Source of the DNA: Owenia fusiformis
Taxonomy: Eukaryota; Annelida; Polychaeta; Sabellida; Oweniidae
Reading direction: 5' to 3'
Assembly: GCA_903813345.2 (NCBI GenBank)
Contig: CAIIXF020000009.1
Location: 22,843,759-22,907,758 of the forward strand
Length of the DNA: 64,000 nt
Shown here: piece after piece, positions 12,962-25,354 of the stretch
Position numbering within the stretch: the stretch's first letter is position 1
Layout: each line of letters starts with the position of its first letter
Made by a program: the position numbers and the translations under genes
Notes under the pieces: generated by a model
Seen by the model: the letters and a program-made list of their open reading frames with translations, nothing else
Database searches by the model: none
What the model was told of the DNA's origin: nothing

Positions 12962-15900
12962 GTGGAGATTCGAAAAGTTTATTTCTATTTTGTTCTTCAG
13001 AAGCCACGGCTACTTGAAATGATGGCATCGAAGAAGCGTAAGAAAATTATAGGTCGAGAACCACGTCGCAATAAACACTGCCTTTTAATCACCGTTTGTG
13101 TGTTAATCCTTGGAGTGTTATCAGTCCGCTCCTTCATCCCACATTTTGCGGGTGTCAAAGCTAGGCAAACTGAACCATAATTCTTACTGCTATCAAATCA
13201 GCGCTCGATGGTTTTTGACAGATTTCTCATGCTACAAGGCTGCGCTTTTTCAGATGGTGTTACCGACCAATTGTTGCTGGTAGATCCTTATTCATATGTT
13301 CAACACTTTCCTTGACGGCTCTATTTTATACCAACACGTATTTGTGGAATTTGCTATTGGTGTAAGATAAGGGTAAATACATGCTACCAAGAGAAAAGCA
13401 AAGATTATTAATGCTGCTCATTTTTGATTAATGAACAAACTATTAACATACAACATAAAGCAAAAATTGTACGATCTGAAATAAGATCGAGAGCTGTTGA
13501 TAAAAAGTTAATTTATAACTTGAAAAGAAAAACTGCTTGTATATATATTATAATACTGTATCTGATATCTTCAGAACAAACATATTATAGTTTCAATAGA
13601 AATCAAAAAACCGAAGTACGGAAAATAATTTACTTGGTGAACACCCTGTATCAGGTCCCCTCCCTTGTCACTTTCAAGAGTAGTTCTTATGGGGATACAT
13701 AGGCGTAGCCATTAGATAGAAGATCAAGAAGAAAAGATATATAGAAGAAGAAAAGAAGAATACATTAATTTACTGATCACACACCTTTCAGAGTGATTGG
13801 TTGAAATCCAAATTTTAAAAGCATTTTTAGTGATATCCTTATTTCACTAATCTGATAATCCGTACGTGTCCCTCCAGTAGCTCAGACGGCCTCAATTCTA
13901 CGAGAATATGCGATTCCAATATATTCACAAACAGCGATGCGCACTTTCTAGTATAGGCTTCTAAGAGCTTTTTTGATACAGTTGAGCAATGTTTTATGGT
14001 TGTGACGTTTCTCCTGTGAAATAGAAATTTTGAAAAATATCAAAATCACCCGATGTTGGCATAGTCACAACTTTTCATTCACTCTGGTAATTTTACTTGT
14101 TTTGGCGTAGTAATCAAAGGTCAACTACAATCTTACAAGAAACAGTGTAGGACTTTTTATTAAGAAGCTTTCATTATTAATTTTTGGCAGTGATCAGCAT
14201 TTTCCATAAGCTTTAAAATGATATATCGGAAAGTATGATAACTTAAAAAATATAAAAGTTAAGGGGGGCAGACTTATTTGACGCCCTGTAGAAGAGGAAG
14301 AGCTTTAAAATGTTTTTTTTATATAAGAGTAACACACAATTTATAATTAATTGAAAAGATATAAGTATATTGGTGAATTTTGCACTAAACTTGTATAAAT
14401 CTACCTCTTTTGAAGGTACCAAAGTTCAAATATACCCCGGGTTTACTCCACAGAGGGCGCTCGTGAAAGGTAGAAGAGGTAGAATAAAAAATCTAAAGGA
14501 CCTTATACACCCTCCATTGGGATCTCCCCATGGGAAAAAAATAATTCATCTGATTTTTCAAAATGAGTATTCTGCTTCAATTATTACATTTACCGTATAT
14601 GCACACTAGTATCTTGTTGACCTATATTCAGCACTGTATTGATGTATAGGCCACTTATTAGGGTCATAATTCAATCATGAAGTGTAGAGGCATAGATTCC
14701 AAACCAGGAAGTATTTTTGTGTCTGTCAAAATCCATTTACATCCTACGCATCCCTGCATCTTATCCAAATATGTTACCACATAATGAAATATTATAGTAT
14801 AATCTTTGGTTTTACAAACTTGTATGATATTTAATAAGTGTAAAAGTTGTTTTTGGAGCATTTTTCTATAGCCATTTTGTAGGGAAAAAATGATGAAAAA
14901 ATGTATAATCTTTTGATTTTAAGTATGACCTGAATCGATTGCAAACTTCATATTTGCACATTTGATGAGATAAACCATTTGTGTCGTATTGTGAAATTAT
15001 TAAGTTTGCAATCGATTCAGGTCATAGTGTATTTTTGGTATTTCTGTGATAATCAATGGAAACCAATGGCCTCTATTAGGATCTGCTGATATCCTCATGT
15101 TAAGTCAATGGTGCACAGCCTCATGTAAGTCAATACAACCTTACTGAACGAAATGATCCCTATCTCAGCTTATGTGTGTCCGAGCACTTTAATATTTTCC
15201 GAAGTATTATATGACATTTTATTCTTCATGTTACACCTACGAATGATTCATTTTGACCATAGGGATATTTGCCAATAATTGCACCTTGACCTTTAAAATC
15301 GAGTTAATGGTTGTTTGAAATCAAGATTTATCAGTGCAATTACCAGTGAAAATGAACAGATATTATTTTTTATTTTATTTATCTTGTGTATATATCATTT
15401 TGCAAGAAGTATGACGAAATGATTCGGTTTACTTTAAACATTTGACTTTTTGTGATGGTGGTTTTGAGTTTGAAATCTATTAAAAATCGTTTTAAAAAAC
15501 ATTTTCAGTTTTAAAGGGTACTTGTGGAGCCATTGTGCTATATTGGGTTAGGTACCGAAATCTCTTTCTGAGCAATACCATGTGATTCTACTACTCACGG
15601 TACTACTGTATTTATTTCATAATTATTCCGAAGATTCTAATGTTTCTCCATTGGATTGGATTAGAGCATTTGTCTGTGTAGTTAAGTGGCAAGTCCACAT
15701 TTAGAACAGAAAATGTTAATCCAATGGGCCATCGTACGAATATTTCTCAATCCAAGATTTCAGAAAATCAACCACCATGTTCAAGAACACTATGTCCCCT
15801 ACCAGTGATAAAAATTTGAAAAAGATTTAGTCATAGATATCAAAAGTTTTGACCTGCTGTACTCTATTCAAATTTCTTAGAGTTTGGCGTTTGAATCTGG
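12962..15900. other. Intergenic, no gene recognised
   Basis: Short ORFs are present but lack family motifs or codon structure. The stretch contains a 101-bp hairpin (14925-15025) and two mariner-end-like motifs near 13645 and 14283. It includes the presumed 5' flank of the BMP9/10-like gene; no TATA box is obvious at a suitable distance. Confidence 0.4.
14925..15025. repeat. 101-bp hairpin with perfect 24-bp arms
   Basis: ATGACCTGAATCGATTGC... on the left is exactly complemented on the right, with about 53 bases between. The termini can be read as TA|TGACC...GGTCA|TA, so a small TA-target MITE is likely. Confidence 0.7.
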
Positions 15901-15948
15901 TCAACTAGTACATGTCACAATGTTCCACATCGAACATTATGGAATATA

Positions 15949-16723
15949 CAGGGTGTCTCAAAAAAGGAAACCGAGATTAAATTGCTAATTTCTCAAATAT
16001 GAATAATGTTAGGGACAATTCGCAGGTAATGTCTTTTGCGTCATTATGTCCTCTTTCGTATGGTACCAGGATGTTCTATTTCCCCCCACAGATGACTGAG
16101 CAATGAGGAGTTTAAGTGACCATGTCAAATGGGTTTGTGTCACTTTCAGCCAACAAGTCAATTCACTATATCATATCATAGTGATAAGTAACAACAGACA
16201 TCAGGACATTTCTCTTTTACTCATTTATTCCAATTAAAGTTACACATATCACATTAAACCCCCCTTTTCAATCCCAATGACCATTCAAAGTTGTTTTAAC
16301 CTCAGTGTCCTTCAACATGACCCCCATTTCTCATGCATCTCATCGCACATACTGCATCCCTGATGATGTCTCTCTGTCCCCTAAGATCCACCACTGCTGC
16401 AACAATCCCGGCCCTTAGATTATCAACGCCTCTTGGTAATATGTAGACTTTATCCTTGAGATAATCCCAAAGGTTACAAGACCCTCCTGGCATTGTCATT
16501 TTAATCCCCCATTGTTAGTCATTCATGAAAGAAAAAGTGGCACAAACCCATTTCTGACATGGTCGCTAAAATCCCTTTGAACTAAGTCATCCGTGAAGGA
16601 AAATAGCCAACTTTGGTATCATAAGAAAGATGACAGCATAACCTCTTAGATGGTATCTGCAAAATTATCCTTTATGTGAGAAATAAGCAATTAAATCCCG
16701 GTTTTCTTTTTTGAGACACCCTG
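15949..16723. mobile_element. Internally deleted mariner-like element, 775 bp
   Basis: The ends CAGGGTGTCTCAAAAAA and TTTTTTGAGACACCCTG are flanked by TA at 15947-15948 and 16724-16725. The inner parts of the arms (roughly 60 bp) also match as reverse complements. The body carries a minus-strand transposase remnant, so this is a relic of a formerly coding element. Confidence 0.85.
16302..16499 (-). pseudogene. Mariner-like transposase C-terminal remnant
   Basis: The 65-aa minus-strand reading frame includes NLWDYLKDKVY, the segment that follows the third catalytic Asp in many mariner transposases, then a helix-rich tail. It covers only the C-terminal end and lies between the element's terminal repeats. 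Confidence 0.65.
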
Positions 16724-17732
16724 TATAATTTATTGTTAAAATGTTTCACCACCACATTTTCATTCAAGATGGCGCTGCTACAGAATACTTTCAGGAACTA
16801 TATTTACAGTTTTAAACATAGATATTTTGTTCCCTCAATTTAGCGAAGGGATATAAATGTGTACTTAGGCATAACCTCTCCATTTCCACTATTTGGAAAT
16901 CCGCAATGAATAATTTTCTGGTCGCTCATGACCCCCATTCGGATCAGATGGCGGGTATAGTAGAAAGTTCACTATTAAAGTTGGGGACAAAAATAAATGA
17001 CAGGTCGATTTTCGATCACCATTTCCTAATTATGGTGGTCTGAAAGCCCATAATTTCCAATATTGTCTAGATATATATCCCTTAAAATTTGTATATTTTA
17101 CATTTTGTATAATCTCATCCACTGATGTATGGCCTCTTGTAAATTCTCTTATTTTTAACATGGGAAATCCTCACTTCAGCAAATCCACCTGTCATTTATT
17201 TATGTCCCCAACTGTACTTAAATATTATCAGTTTTAGCGGTTCAATTTTAACATCACCCTTATGTATCTACTAGTTATAAAAATATTATTTGTCCAAGAT
17301 AAAAGAAAAGATATTTCACTTTTTGTGATTTTATATCATGGGGTATATGGGAAATCTCCCCGAACTAGAACTCACATTTTCCTCAAATTTTCGAAATCAT
17401 TTTTCTAGACGTCAATCAAAATTATTTTTACTTGCATCTAGTCTATTAGAAAACAACAACTTTTAGGTCAAATTATTTTGAGTCCATACAAAAATAGCGA
17501 CCATAGGATAAAAATGATATCCTATGATTTTCTAGAGCTATAATTTCTAACCACTCTTCGATATCGCCAATGGTACTCATTCGCTGCGCTCACTCCTGGA
17601 GATGGATGACTACCACTTCCTGGATAAAAAATGTCAAAAATAATAGGATATCCTCTCAGGGATATCCTATTCTGCCTTTAATATAGATACCGTTGTTAAA
17701 AATCATGGACATTTATTCAACGTACCACAAGA

Positions 17733-17813
17733 GGTAGCGTGGCCGAGCGGTCTAAGGCGCTGGTTTTAGGCACCAGTCTCAATGAGGCGTGGGTTCGAAT
17801 CCCACCGCTGCCA
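17733..17813 (+). tRNA. tRNA-Leu (anticodon TAG)
   Basis: Nearly identical to the tRNA-Leu(AAG) at 8328, with anticodon loop TTTAGGC (anticodon TAG) and a different variable arm. The acceptor stem GGTAGCG/CGCTGCC and T arm GGTTCGAATCC are intact. The two genes differ by one base in the anticodon and otherwise mostly in the variable arm, so one probably arose from the other by duplication. Confidence 0.95.
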
Positions 17814-18404
17814 ATTTATTCTTACTTCTAAGTCTTTTTAACATATCTGTCATTCGACCCGAGACCACTAAGGATTTACTTCCTGCGAAAGCTATTTGGA
17901 TTTTCAAAATCTAACATGGCTCTCGAAGTGAGTAACTAAGGATACGTTCCAATTTGAGGAGGTTTATCCCCAGGTATCACCAGACAGAGCGATAAGCCCT
18001 GCGGTGCTCATTACATGCTCATGTGTTTTCAATCAAAAAGCTAATTCAAGCGCATTACACTCACATAAGTATTTTGAAAACACGGTTTATCACAATCGAA
18101 CTCCCATGGTGCAGAACAAGCCAGCGCGGTAACGCGAGCAGCCGACAAGGTTGCAACAGCGTAATTAATTAGCGGTCCAAGAGCGCTTGGATGAACTGCT
18201 TTTGTTGAAAACGTGTGAGCGAGCATGTGTGAGCATTTTATCAGTCGTGTTGTACCGCACCCTGCGTGCAGAGTCTAGTTAAACTAAAAGAAGACGAAGC
18301 TCTCTTTTAAGAAGTGAAGTCAAACGAATGCAAAGGGTAGTTGTACCGTACCCTGCGTGTTCAACTGTCACGCTGAATTTGGTACGTACCCTGTGGTACT
18401 ATTC

Positions 18405-19234
18405 CACAGGCTAGTATCGAAATATTTGTCCGCTGTGACGGAGCATGCTATTTTTCATAAAAACACTAAGAATACTTCCCGATTTATTTTTTAACTCATA
18501 TGTTTCGTTATACCATACAAAATTACTTACTGCATGCAATGGATATTTCATTTGCGGGTAACTTTCACTTCTGTTTGAAGTCCAATTACGCTGGGAAGAA
18601 AAGCTATTGAAAATGGCGCCGGAGTATCATACTTCAAAATGTACCATTTCTTGTTTAAGTTTCTAATGGCACGATATAGTGACACGATAATATTTACACA
18701 TGGTTTCAACATAACTATGAAGGTATAAATGAGATGTTGATGTATTTGGTCTTTTTAATTCTTTTATAAAAAATAATATTTGATTTTTTGTCCGCTGTGA
18801 CGGAGCAGTTGCAAATGTGAACTGTGAAAATGCTCCGTCACAGCGGACAAAAAATATTAATATTATTTTTTATAAAAACATTAAAAAGACCCAATGCATT
18901 AATATCTCATTAATAAATTCAGACTTATGGTAAAAACATATGTTAATATTACCGTATCACTATATCATGCCATTAAAAAGTTAAACAAGAAATGGTACAT
19001 TTTAGAGTTTGATACTCTGGCGCCGTTTTCAATAGATTTTACTCCTAGCGTTATTGGACTTCAAACAGAAGTGAAGGTTACACGCAAATGATATATCCAT
19101 TGCAGGGAGTAGGTAATTATCTTTGATATAACGAAACATATGAGTTAAAAAATGAATCGTGACGCATTCTTAGCGTTTTTATGAAAAATAGCATGCTCCG
19201 TCACAGCGGACAAATCTTTCGATACCAGCCTGTG
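18405..19234. mobile_element. Foldback palindromic element, 830 bp, TSD TATTC
   Basis: Almost the whole element is a palindrome centred near 18815. The ends are CACAGGCT and AGCCTGTG and the flanking 5-bp direct repeat is TATTC (18400-18404, 19235-19239). The motif TTGTCCGCTGTGACGGAGC occurs four times, at both outer ends and both sides of the centre. A diverged fragment of the same family occurs at about 53108-53150. A related empty site may exist at 23643-23670, where CTACTATTCCATTCATATTT is uninterrupted. Confidence 0.85.
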
Positions 19235-19244
19235 TATTCATATT

Positions 19245-19321
19245 TTATTTAAATGAGTTACCCATAAAATACTAGGTTAATCAGGTAGCCGACAGGCGTT
19301 AGTTGCATTCGCGAATACAAG
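19245..19321 (+). repeat. Terminal part of a dispersed repeat, related to 22977-23722
   Basis: The stretch from TTAAATGAGTTACCC to GCGAATACAAG matches, in opposite or same orientation, the two ends of the inverted-repeat element at 22977-23722. The 18405-19234 foldback sits directly beside it and probably inserted into this older repeat. Confidence 0.6.
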
Positions 19322-19459
19322 CTCAGTTTTGATGAATTTCAAGAGATTTCGATCGTTTTGCGAACAAACCTATTTTATTTGAGCGGAGTAGTTGAGTCCA
19401 CCTCAATGATTTTAACCTTGAAGTCTTGGATATATTCATTTTGTGATATATTTATATCT

Positions 19460-19532
19460 GGTTCCGTGGTGTAGTGGTTATCACATGTGCTTTACACGCA
19501 CAGGGTCGCGGGTTCGAACCCCGCCGGAACCT
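19460..19532 (+). tRNA. tRNA-Val (anticodon TAC)
   Basis: 73-nt cloverleaf. The acceptor GGTTCCG pairs with CGGAACC, the D arm reads TGGTGTAGTGGTTATCA, the anticodon stem TGTGC/GCACA encloses loop TTTACAC (anticodon TAC), and the T arm is GCGGGTTCGAACCCCGC. A T-run follows within a few bases. Confidence 0.95.
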
Positions 19533-19539
19533 TTTGCTT

Positions 19540-21520
19540 ATCTGTCAACAAGACAATTTTTTAAATATGCAATGTACCTTATATTAGTTCATGGTATCAC
19601 TGTGTTATAGCATGACGGTTACGTCAAGGCGATTTGCAAAATTTTGCGGTAACGATAACAAAAAATGGCGGTTGGGAAAGGCAGCATGTCCTCTTTCTCG
19701 CCTGTAGGCAATATTCACAGATAAGATTTCCTTTTAAACTAGTTCCATTCGGTGACGTATATATGGATGGTTATAAAGACTGGGTCTTATCTGCCAGGTG
19801 GTCTACAAAAACAGAATATAAGCTGTAAACCTACCGACTGAGATATCCAAGTTCATAATTTTTGGTCCATTCTCGTGTTTTCTCAGTACATGTGTCTCAG
19901 AGCCACTCAAAATATTAACTGTAAGTAAACTGTGTATAAACAAGGCAAAAATGACAAATCCAGAACAGAAACGTGGTGTATATCGTAAATAATAAGGTTT
20001 CAAACGCAATGTCGTTAGACGACTACGTATGACTTCTATCGAATTCTATGGACGGTAACGTATTGTATTAGTTGTACATAAGATATTTAGCGGACGGTTA
20101 CGTGCATGTAGATCTGTCAAGTCAAGGTTGCTAGATCTGATAGCCTCTTTCCATGTTATTGTTATAATGGGTAGGAAATGGAATATTGAATTTACTATAT
20201 TTGTTTTCAGGACTCGCAAGAGACGCTGTTGTTTCAACCTCTATAAGGCAAGGAAAAAACCGTCGCTTGCTTTATTTATGAAACCGATGAAAGTGTAAAA
20301 GATAGCAATGAAGAGGCAAAAGAAGATTTAGGATCAAGTACTGATGAAGATGACAAAATTAGCAACAATGAATCGGGGTTTCATATTTGAATCAGGTTCG
20401 CGTAACTGTCCATCAATTTTTTACGTTACCGAAAATTCAAAATACATTATTATGGCCTGAGTAGAACATATTAGGTGGTTTCCAATGCTCATTTGGCTTT
20501 GTATAATCGTATGTAGGTTACATCTAAATACCCCGAGGTTTTTAGGCAATGTAGACCATGCACTAACAACAAAAATAAACAAATTACTGTGTAGTTTTGA
20601 ATTTCAAATTCGACAGTTTTTCTCTTATTTCATGTTTTTCCCGGGCATCAATTTGCAAAGACTACGTTCAAAATATACATTACTGATCATGAATGCATCA
20701 CCGAATGCGACGCTTACATAAATCGTTCATCCTTTCAATGATACACAGTAGTAGAAAATAATGCACCAACCCTAGTTTTCTCTTCCATCGCGGCCATTTT
20801 ATTGGATAAATCAGTGAACATAGCCTTCCAACCTCGTTTTCAGAGGTGGCGTAACCATCATGCTATAACACCGTGGGTATGTAATTCCTAGGACGCCTAA
20901 TACACACTTCCCAGGGGCGGATCTGGGAACCAGCAAGGGGGGGGGGCAAATTTCTGGTCTGAGAAAAAACTTGCCCATTGTCTTCAAAATTTGAAAATGT
21001 GATTTTTTTATTCACACATAGCTATAGGCAAGGTGTGTCCGATTCCAGCCAATCCAAACAGAGTATTCACATAATGAACCGTGTGTGAAATATCAATGCA
21101 AGGTCACTAGATAAACAGTTGTCATGGTGATGAACGGATTTTTCACATTGGATTTCATGACTAGCCAACTCGACCCTTGCAAAAAAAATTCATTGAAAAT
21201 GTGTTCTTGTAGTGATTTGGTTCCTTTTAGATGATTTTATAAAAAAAATTGCAATGTGTGAAAAGAATTAAAGCCCTGAGACTCAATGCATTGTAGCTGC
21301 TTCATTCCAACCGGGATTATATTACCATTACTGAATATACATTCATAATAAGTTGAATCCGGAAAATGTTAACTAATATTTTGATAAATTCTTGTGTGTC
21401 TTGAAATTGTTTGTGTGGAAATACGACCAAAACCTTCCATTGAAATCCTTTGTGATCCCATGGGTCCAAATTAACCATTCAGTAGCAAAACTGAAGAAAT
21501 TTGTCGTAAATATGCACAAA
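19540..21520. other. Intergenic, no gene recognised
   Basis: The short ORFs show no domain or codon-usage support. A G-tract dispersed repeat lies at about 20911-20960. Nothing else is supportable. Confidence 0.35.
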
Positions 21521-21524
21521 ATAT

Positions 21525-21597
21525 CGCCCAACGTGGGGCTCGAACCCACGACCCTGGGATTAAGAGTCCCATGCTCTACCGACTGAGCTAGCCGGGC
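21525..21597 (-). tRNA. tRNA-Lys (anticodon CTT)
   Basis: The minus strand begins GCCCGGCTAGCTCAGTCGG (box A) and has anticodon loop CTCTTAA (anticodon CTT) in stem TGGGA/TCCCA and T arm GTGGGTTCGAGCCCCAC, ending GTTGGGC plus a G discriminator. All stems form with only G-U wobbles in the acceptor. The plus-strand ORF across it is an artefact of this gene. Confidence 0.96.
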
Positions 21598-21799
21598 AGT
21601 TATCCTACAGTGTGTTTCGACTAAAAATCGATTAATTTCGACTTTATTACAAAATCTATTATAATAGTGCAGTCACTTGAAAACCTTTGAATTAAAATTC
21701 AACACTTTTGAAATTAGGGTTGAATTATTTTATTTCCGGTTGATACGAGTATAACGTCGTAACGGCGCCCGGCCGATTGAGTATTTTGTTCAAAATTGA

Positions 21800-21980
21800 A
21801 TACAATATTGAAGCAAAGACGATGATGCAGGAGTGATGTAGGACTTAAAAAATTAATATTGAGAATACTTGAGAGATTTCATGTTTAATTTCGTGTGTAT
21901 TCGTTTAGGAAGACATTTAACTTTCTAATAACGTTAAAAGATTTTCGAACAGTGCTCGATTTTTACGTAGTCAATACCAC
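21800..21980 (+). repeat. Dispersed repeat shared with 41424-41600
   Basis: About 170 bp, including GATTTTCGAACAGTGCT and AGGAAGACATTTAACTTTC, is closely repeated within intron 4 of the antistasin-like gene at 41424-41600, in the same orientation. No terminal repeats were seen, so the class is unknown. Confidence 0.7.
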
Positions 21981-22976
21981 GGGTGTTAAAACACGAATAT
22001 ACCATGAGCACATGCTTTGAGGATCCGCGTTATTTGAACCTACCGCCGAGCACACTTATACATTAAGACCCGTTACACAGTCATGATACCGCCGAGCAAG
22101 CTCATTGCATCATCGGGTCGGCTTTACCCCCGTGAATACTATACCGAAAAGAAACATTAAACAATCAACAACTCAATGTCAAGCCGCAGAGACAAAAGTA
22201 AATATTGTGTCTTTTGTCTACAGTGCTGATATATAATAATTAAGGGTGCGTTTTCAAACTAAACGAGAGTGCTCCTATCAAAATGAATTTGCCTACATAC
22301 CCCTGAGACTCTTATCTGATAGATAGAATGCACAAATAAAACAAAAGTTTTGCTATAGGTAAAAAGTTCTCTTGAAATTTCGGAGTGATTTTACCTGTTA
22401 ATTCTGTCCATGGTCCGCCATTTTTGCGGAAGTTACACTGAAACGCAAACTCGATGAAACGAAACGAAATCACTAGAAAAAACATGGCACACATTGTGCG
22501 CATGTGCAGCAAAGTTTAGACCAATCAGATTATTTGATTATTTTGCGCACACGAATTATTTGCTTCTGAGCACTTACAAGCTTACCACAATAAACAAACC
22601 TGGCAGAGACTACCCTTAGCCTACTCCATTTTGGCGAAATTTCAGCTCAAACTCGTGACAAATGCATTATACATACGCTGGTGTGAAGCCTTGGAGACAC
22701 TCATTTTGGTAAATATGATTTATGGGGTATACTTTTCTGCAGTTTGTGGGAGTTTGGAACATTAAATGTTAAAATTCAAGAAAATATGCCAATTAAACAA
22801 CTGATCAATTAATATATACCAGCACTGTAGTCGATGTAATCCTCGATTTACCTTTCCAATGAAAAAGCATTAGCATTTAGAATGTATGAACTGTTTATTC
22901 AAGGCTATGTATTTTGTGTTAAGCATTGTAAACTATAAAAACTATATAATATATTAATATAAGTAATATACAGCTT

Positions 22977-23722
22977 GTATTCCCGAATGCAACTAACGCC
23001 CGTCGGCTTCCGGATTAACCAGTACTATTTTATGGGTAACTCATTTAAAGGGTTCCGATTAGCATCCCGTATAAAAACAATATGGCGGCTCCAGGCGAAT
23101 CAACTGGATCAGTCCATTTTTAAGAAATAAGGGGAGTTCTGTAAAATCCAGTTTATTGAAATTGTCTTTGAGATAAAGTAATCCGTTTATAATGATTTTG
23201 AAAACGTTATCCAAAGAGTGATTGCGTTCAAATAATACATGTACAACAGCCAATATAAATTCTTGTATTAGAAACCGGTTTGTCTTGCTGTGTTTCATTT
23301 GTAGGATATTTCATATGCCAAGCTGTGTGCTATTACGTTATGGGGAAATTTAGATGCAAATTTTTCCTTATTATACACAAATAGAAGATCCTGAAACTTC
23401 ACCCATAAATGTGGAATTGATTTGTCAAAATAAAAATCACCCTTTTATAAATGTGTGACGATCTATAATATACTTATGCTATATAACAGTTAGAGGTGTT
23501 GACACAACGACCTCGAACCTGTGAACCCTTGAGTATTATTCCGGGATCGGGCCTTTTATACTAAACGGTGAGCAACACCAGAAACGAGCGTTCGATTTGC
23601 TAAACGATATGCGTCACCCTTTAAACATGAATAGAACCTGCTACTATTCCATTCATATTTAAATGAGTTGGCCATAAGACAGTAGGTTAATCCGGTAGCC
23701 GGCATTCGCGAATACAAGGTAA
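22977..23722. mobile_element. Inverted-repeat element with about 75-bp arms
   Basis: The left end begins CTTGTATTCCCGAATGC and the right end is GCATTCGCGAATACAAG. The arms continue inward through TAACCAGTACTATTTTATGGG and its counterpart. No target duplication is clear, and the interior ORF (23059-23298, minus) has no recognisable domain. Confidence 0.65.
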
Positions 23723-23729
23723 GTCAATA

Positions 23730-25350
23730 AGAAAACTGGCAATAAAAATGTACACAATGCAATTTGCATTTACATTTAAGTGTTAAATTTACCCTCAACC
23801 TGGGAGGCGAAGGCGAAGTCAATCCGATCGGTGGCCAGGGACCAAAGTCGTGTTCAAATAGTTGTTTTTTTGGCACTTTCCCTCAAATAGAATTATTCAA
23901 TCCGAATCGCTCATATGAACTTCTGTTGACACGCGATTCTGAAAATGTTTTTTTATATCGCATTCCTTGACAAAGATCAAACACCAGATCCCTAGTGCCC
24001 CCCCCCCCCCCCCTAGTGGCTATATTAAGTGAACCATTTTTCTTTGGATACTACTTGTGATTAAATATCAAATACCTAAGTAATTTACTTTACATCACAT
24101 TCATAATACTATCACAATGCAAATATAAAATCAAATAAAGCTACGTGCGGAATATCTGGAATGATCGAAACAATATTTGAACAAGTTTTGTACGTGTGTA
24201 TAATCACATTTATTTTGAAGGATGTTTATCACATTTTTAAGTACACACATTTACAAAAATCTTAAGAATGCACCCAGTTGCTCGTCGGAAGGTAAACACG
24301 ACAATGACTGGCTCTGAAACCTTATACTCTAGAAATCCTTTACATCCATAGATCACTGATTCGATGCGTCCGTAAACATCATTCCCAATAAGTTACTACG
24401 ACATATACACTCCCCTCCATATGTTTGACAACTCGACCCACATTGGACCACATGTCGATTTAAAAGGAATCATCAAAAGACAAGCTTGGTTTCATGAAAA
24501 ATATATATAGAAATAACACCCAAATAAAATTATGAATATTCAAAAGAAGACATTTTAGTCTACAATATGTATAAATAATATCAAAAGTGTCCGAAGCAGG
24601 CGTAACCTGCAGTAGACCGATTCAATAAATGACAAGTCTCGGTTTGGAGAACGAAGTTCGTAAGTCTACTGCGCTAATATTTTTATGAAAAAATATAAAA
24701 ATAACACCCAAATTAAATTATGGATATTCAAAAGTATCAAAAGTTTCCAAAGCAGGCGTAACGTGCAGTAGACTGACGAACTTAAAACCTAGACTAGTCC
24801 TTTGCCATTTTCTGAACTATTCTATAAAGGTTGGAACATTGAAAGTCTTTTGTTTGCTATCAGATGTAAACCTCCGTTGTCTTATAGGGGGCATGTACTG
24901 TATGATAGCAAGCCATCTTCTTCAGTTCTCACATATTGCACATTTATTTAGTTTATGTACCCAATCAACGTATTTCTGACACTACAATATCGAGTGAAAC
25001 CTGAAAAATATCAATAATAAAAAGGACGACCACATTTTCGAAAAAATTCTTACAAATATGATAGTCGAAAGGAGCGATCACCCCATCAACATTACTTTTC
25101 AGGATGGTAGTTTGGGCCAATACATTGTGTATCAAATTAAAACTTTGGAAAGGGTCTTGTTTGAAATATAAAGGCTACTAGTTATAAAAACTCTGTATAG
25201 GTCTTTTTCAAATATAGCGGCCATTGGTTATAACTGTAAAGGGCATTGTCCTGTTTCAAACAAATATTAGTTATAAACCTCTGGATGGGATTTTTCAGCG
25301 TGTTCTAGATGAAATAATATATTGAAACATATTTCGGGACTAGCCTTTGT
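23730..25350. other. Intergenic, repeats only
   Basis: Contains a poly-C run (about 23998-24013) and a short duplicated segment around 24500-24780, where GCAGGCGTAAC...GCAGTAGAC occurs twice. TTTATT near 24949 could serve as a minus-strand AATAAA for the gene ending at 25355; that is weak. Confidence 0.35.
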
Positions 25351-25354
25351 GATA

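Noticed and set aside
12962-13180. 72-aa plus-strand ORF divergent from the BMP9/10-like gene, with a hydrophobic stretch
   Set aside because: No family motif, no splice context, short; chance ORF is the simpler reading, although it starts close to the BMP9/10 5' end.
21392-21586. 64-aa ORF ending in a sequence like 'GLEPTTLGL'
   Set aside because: It is the reverse strand of the tRNA-Lys gene; this peptide is a well-known tRNA artefact.
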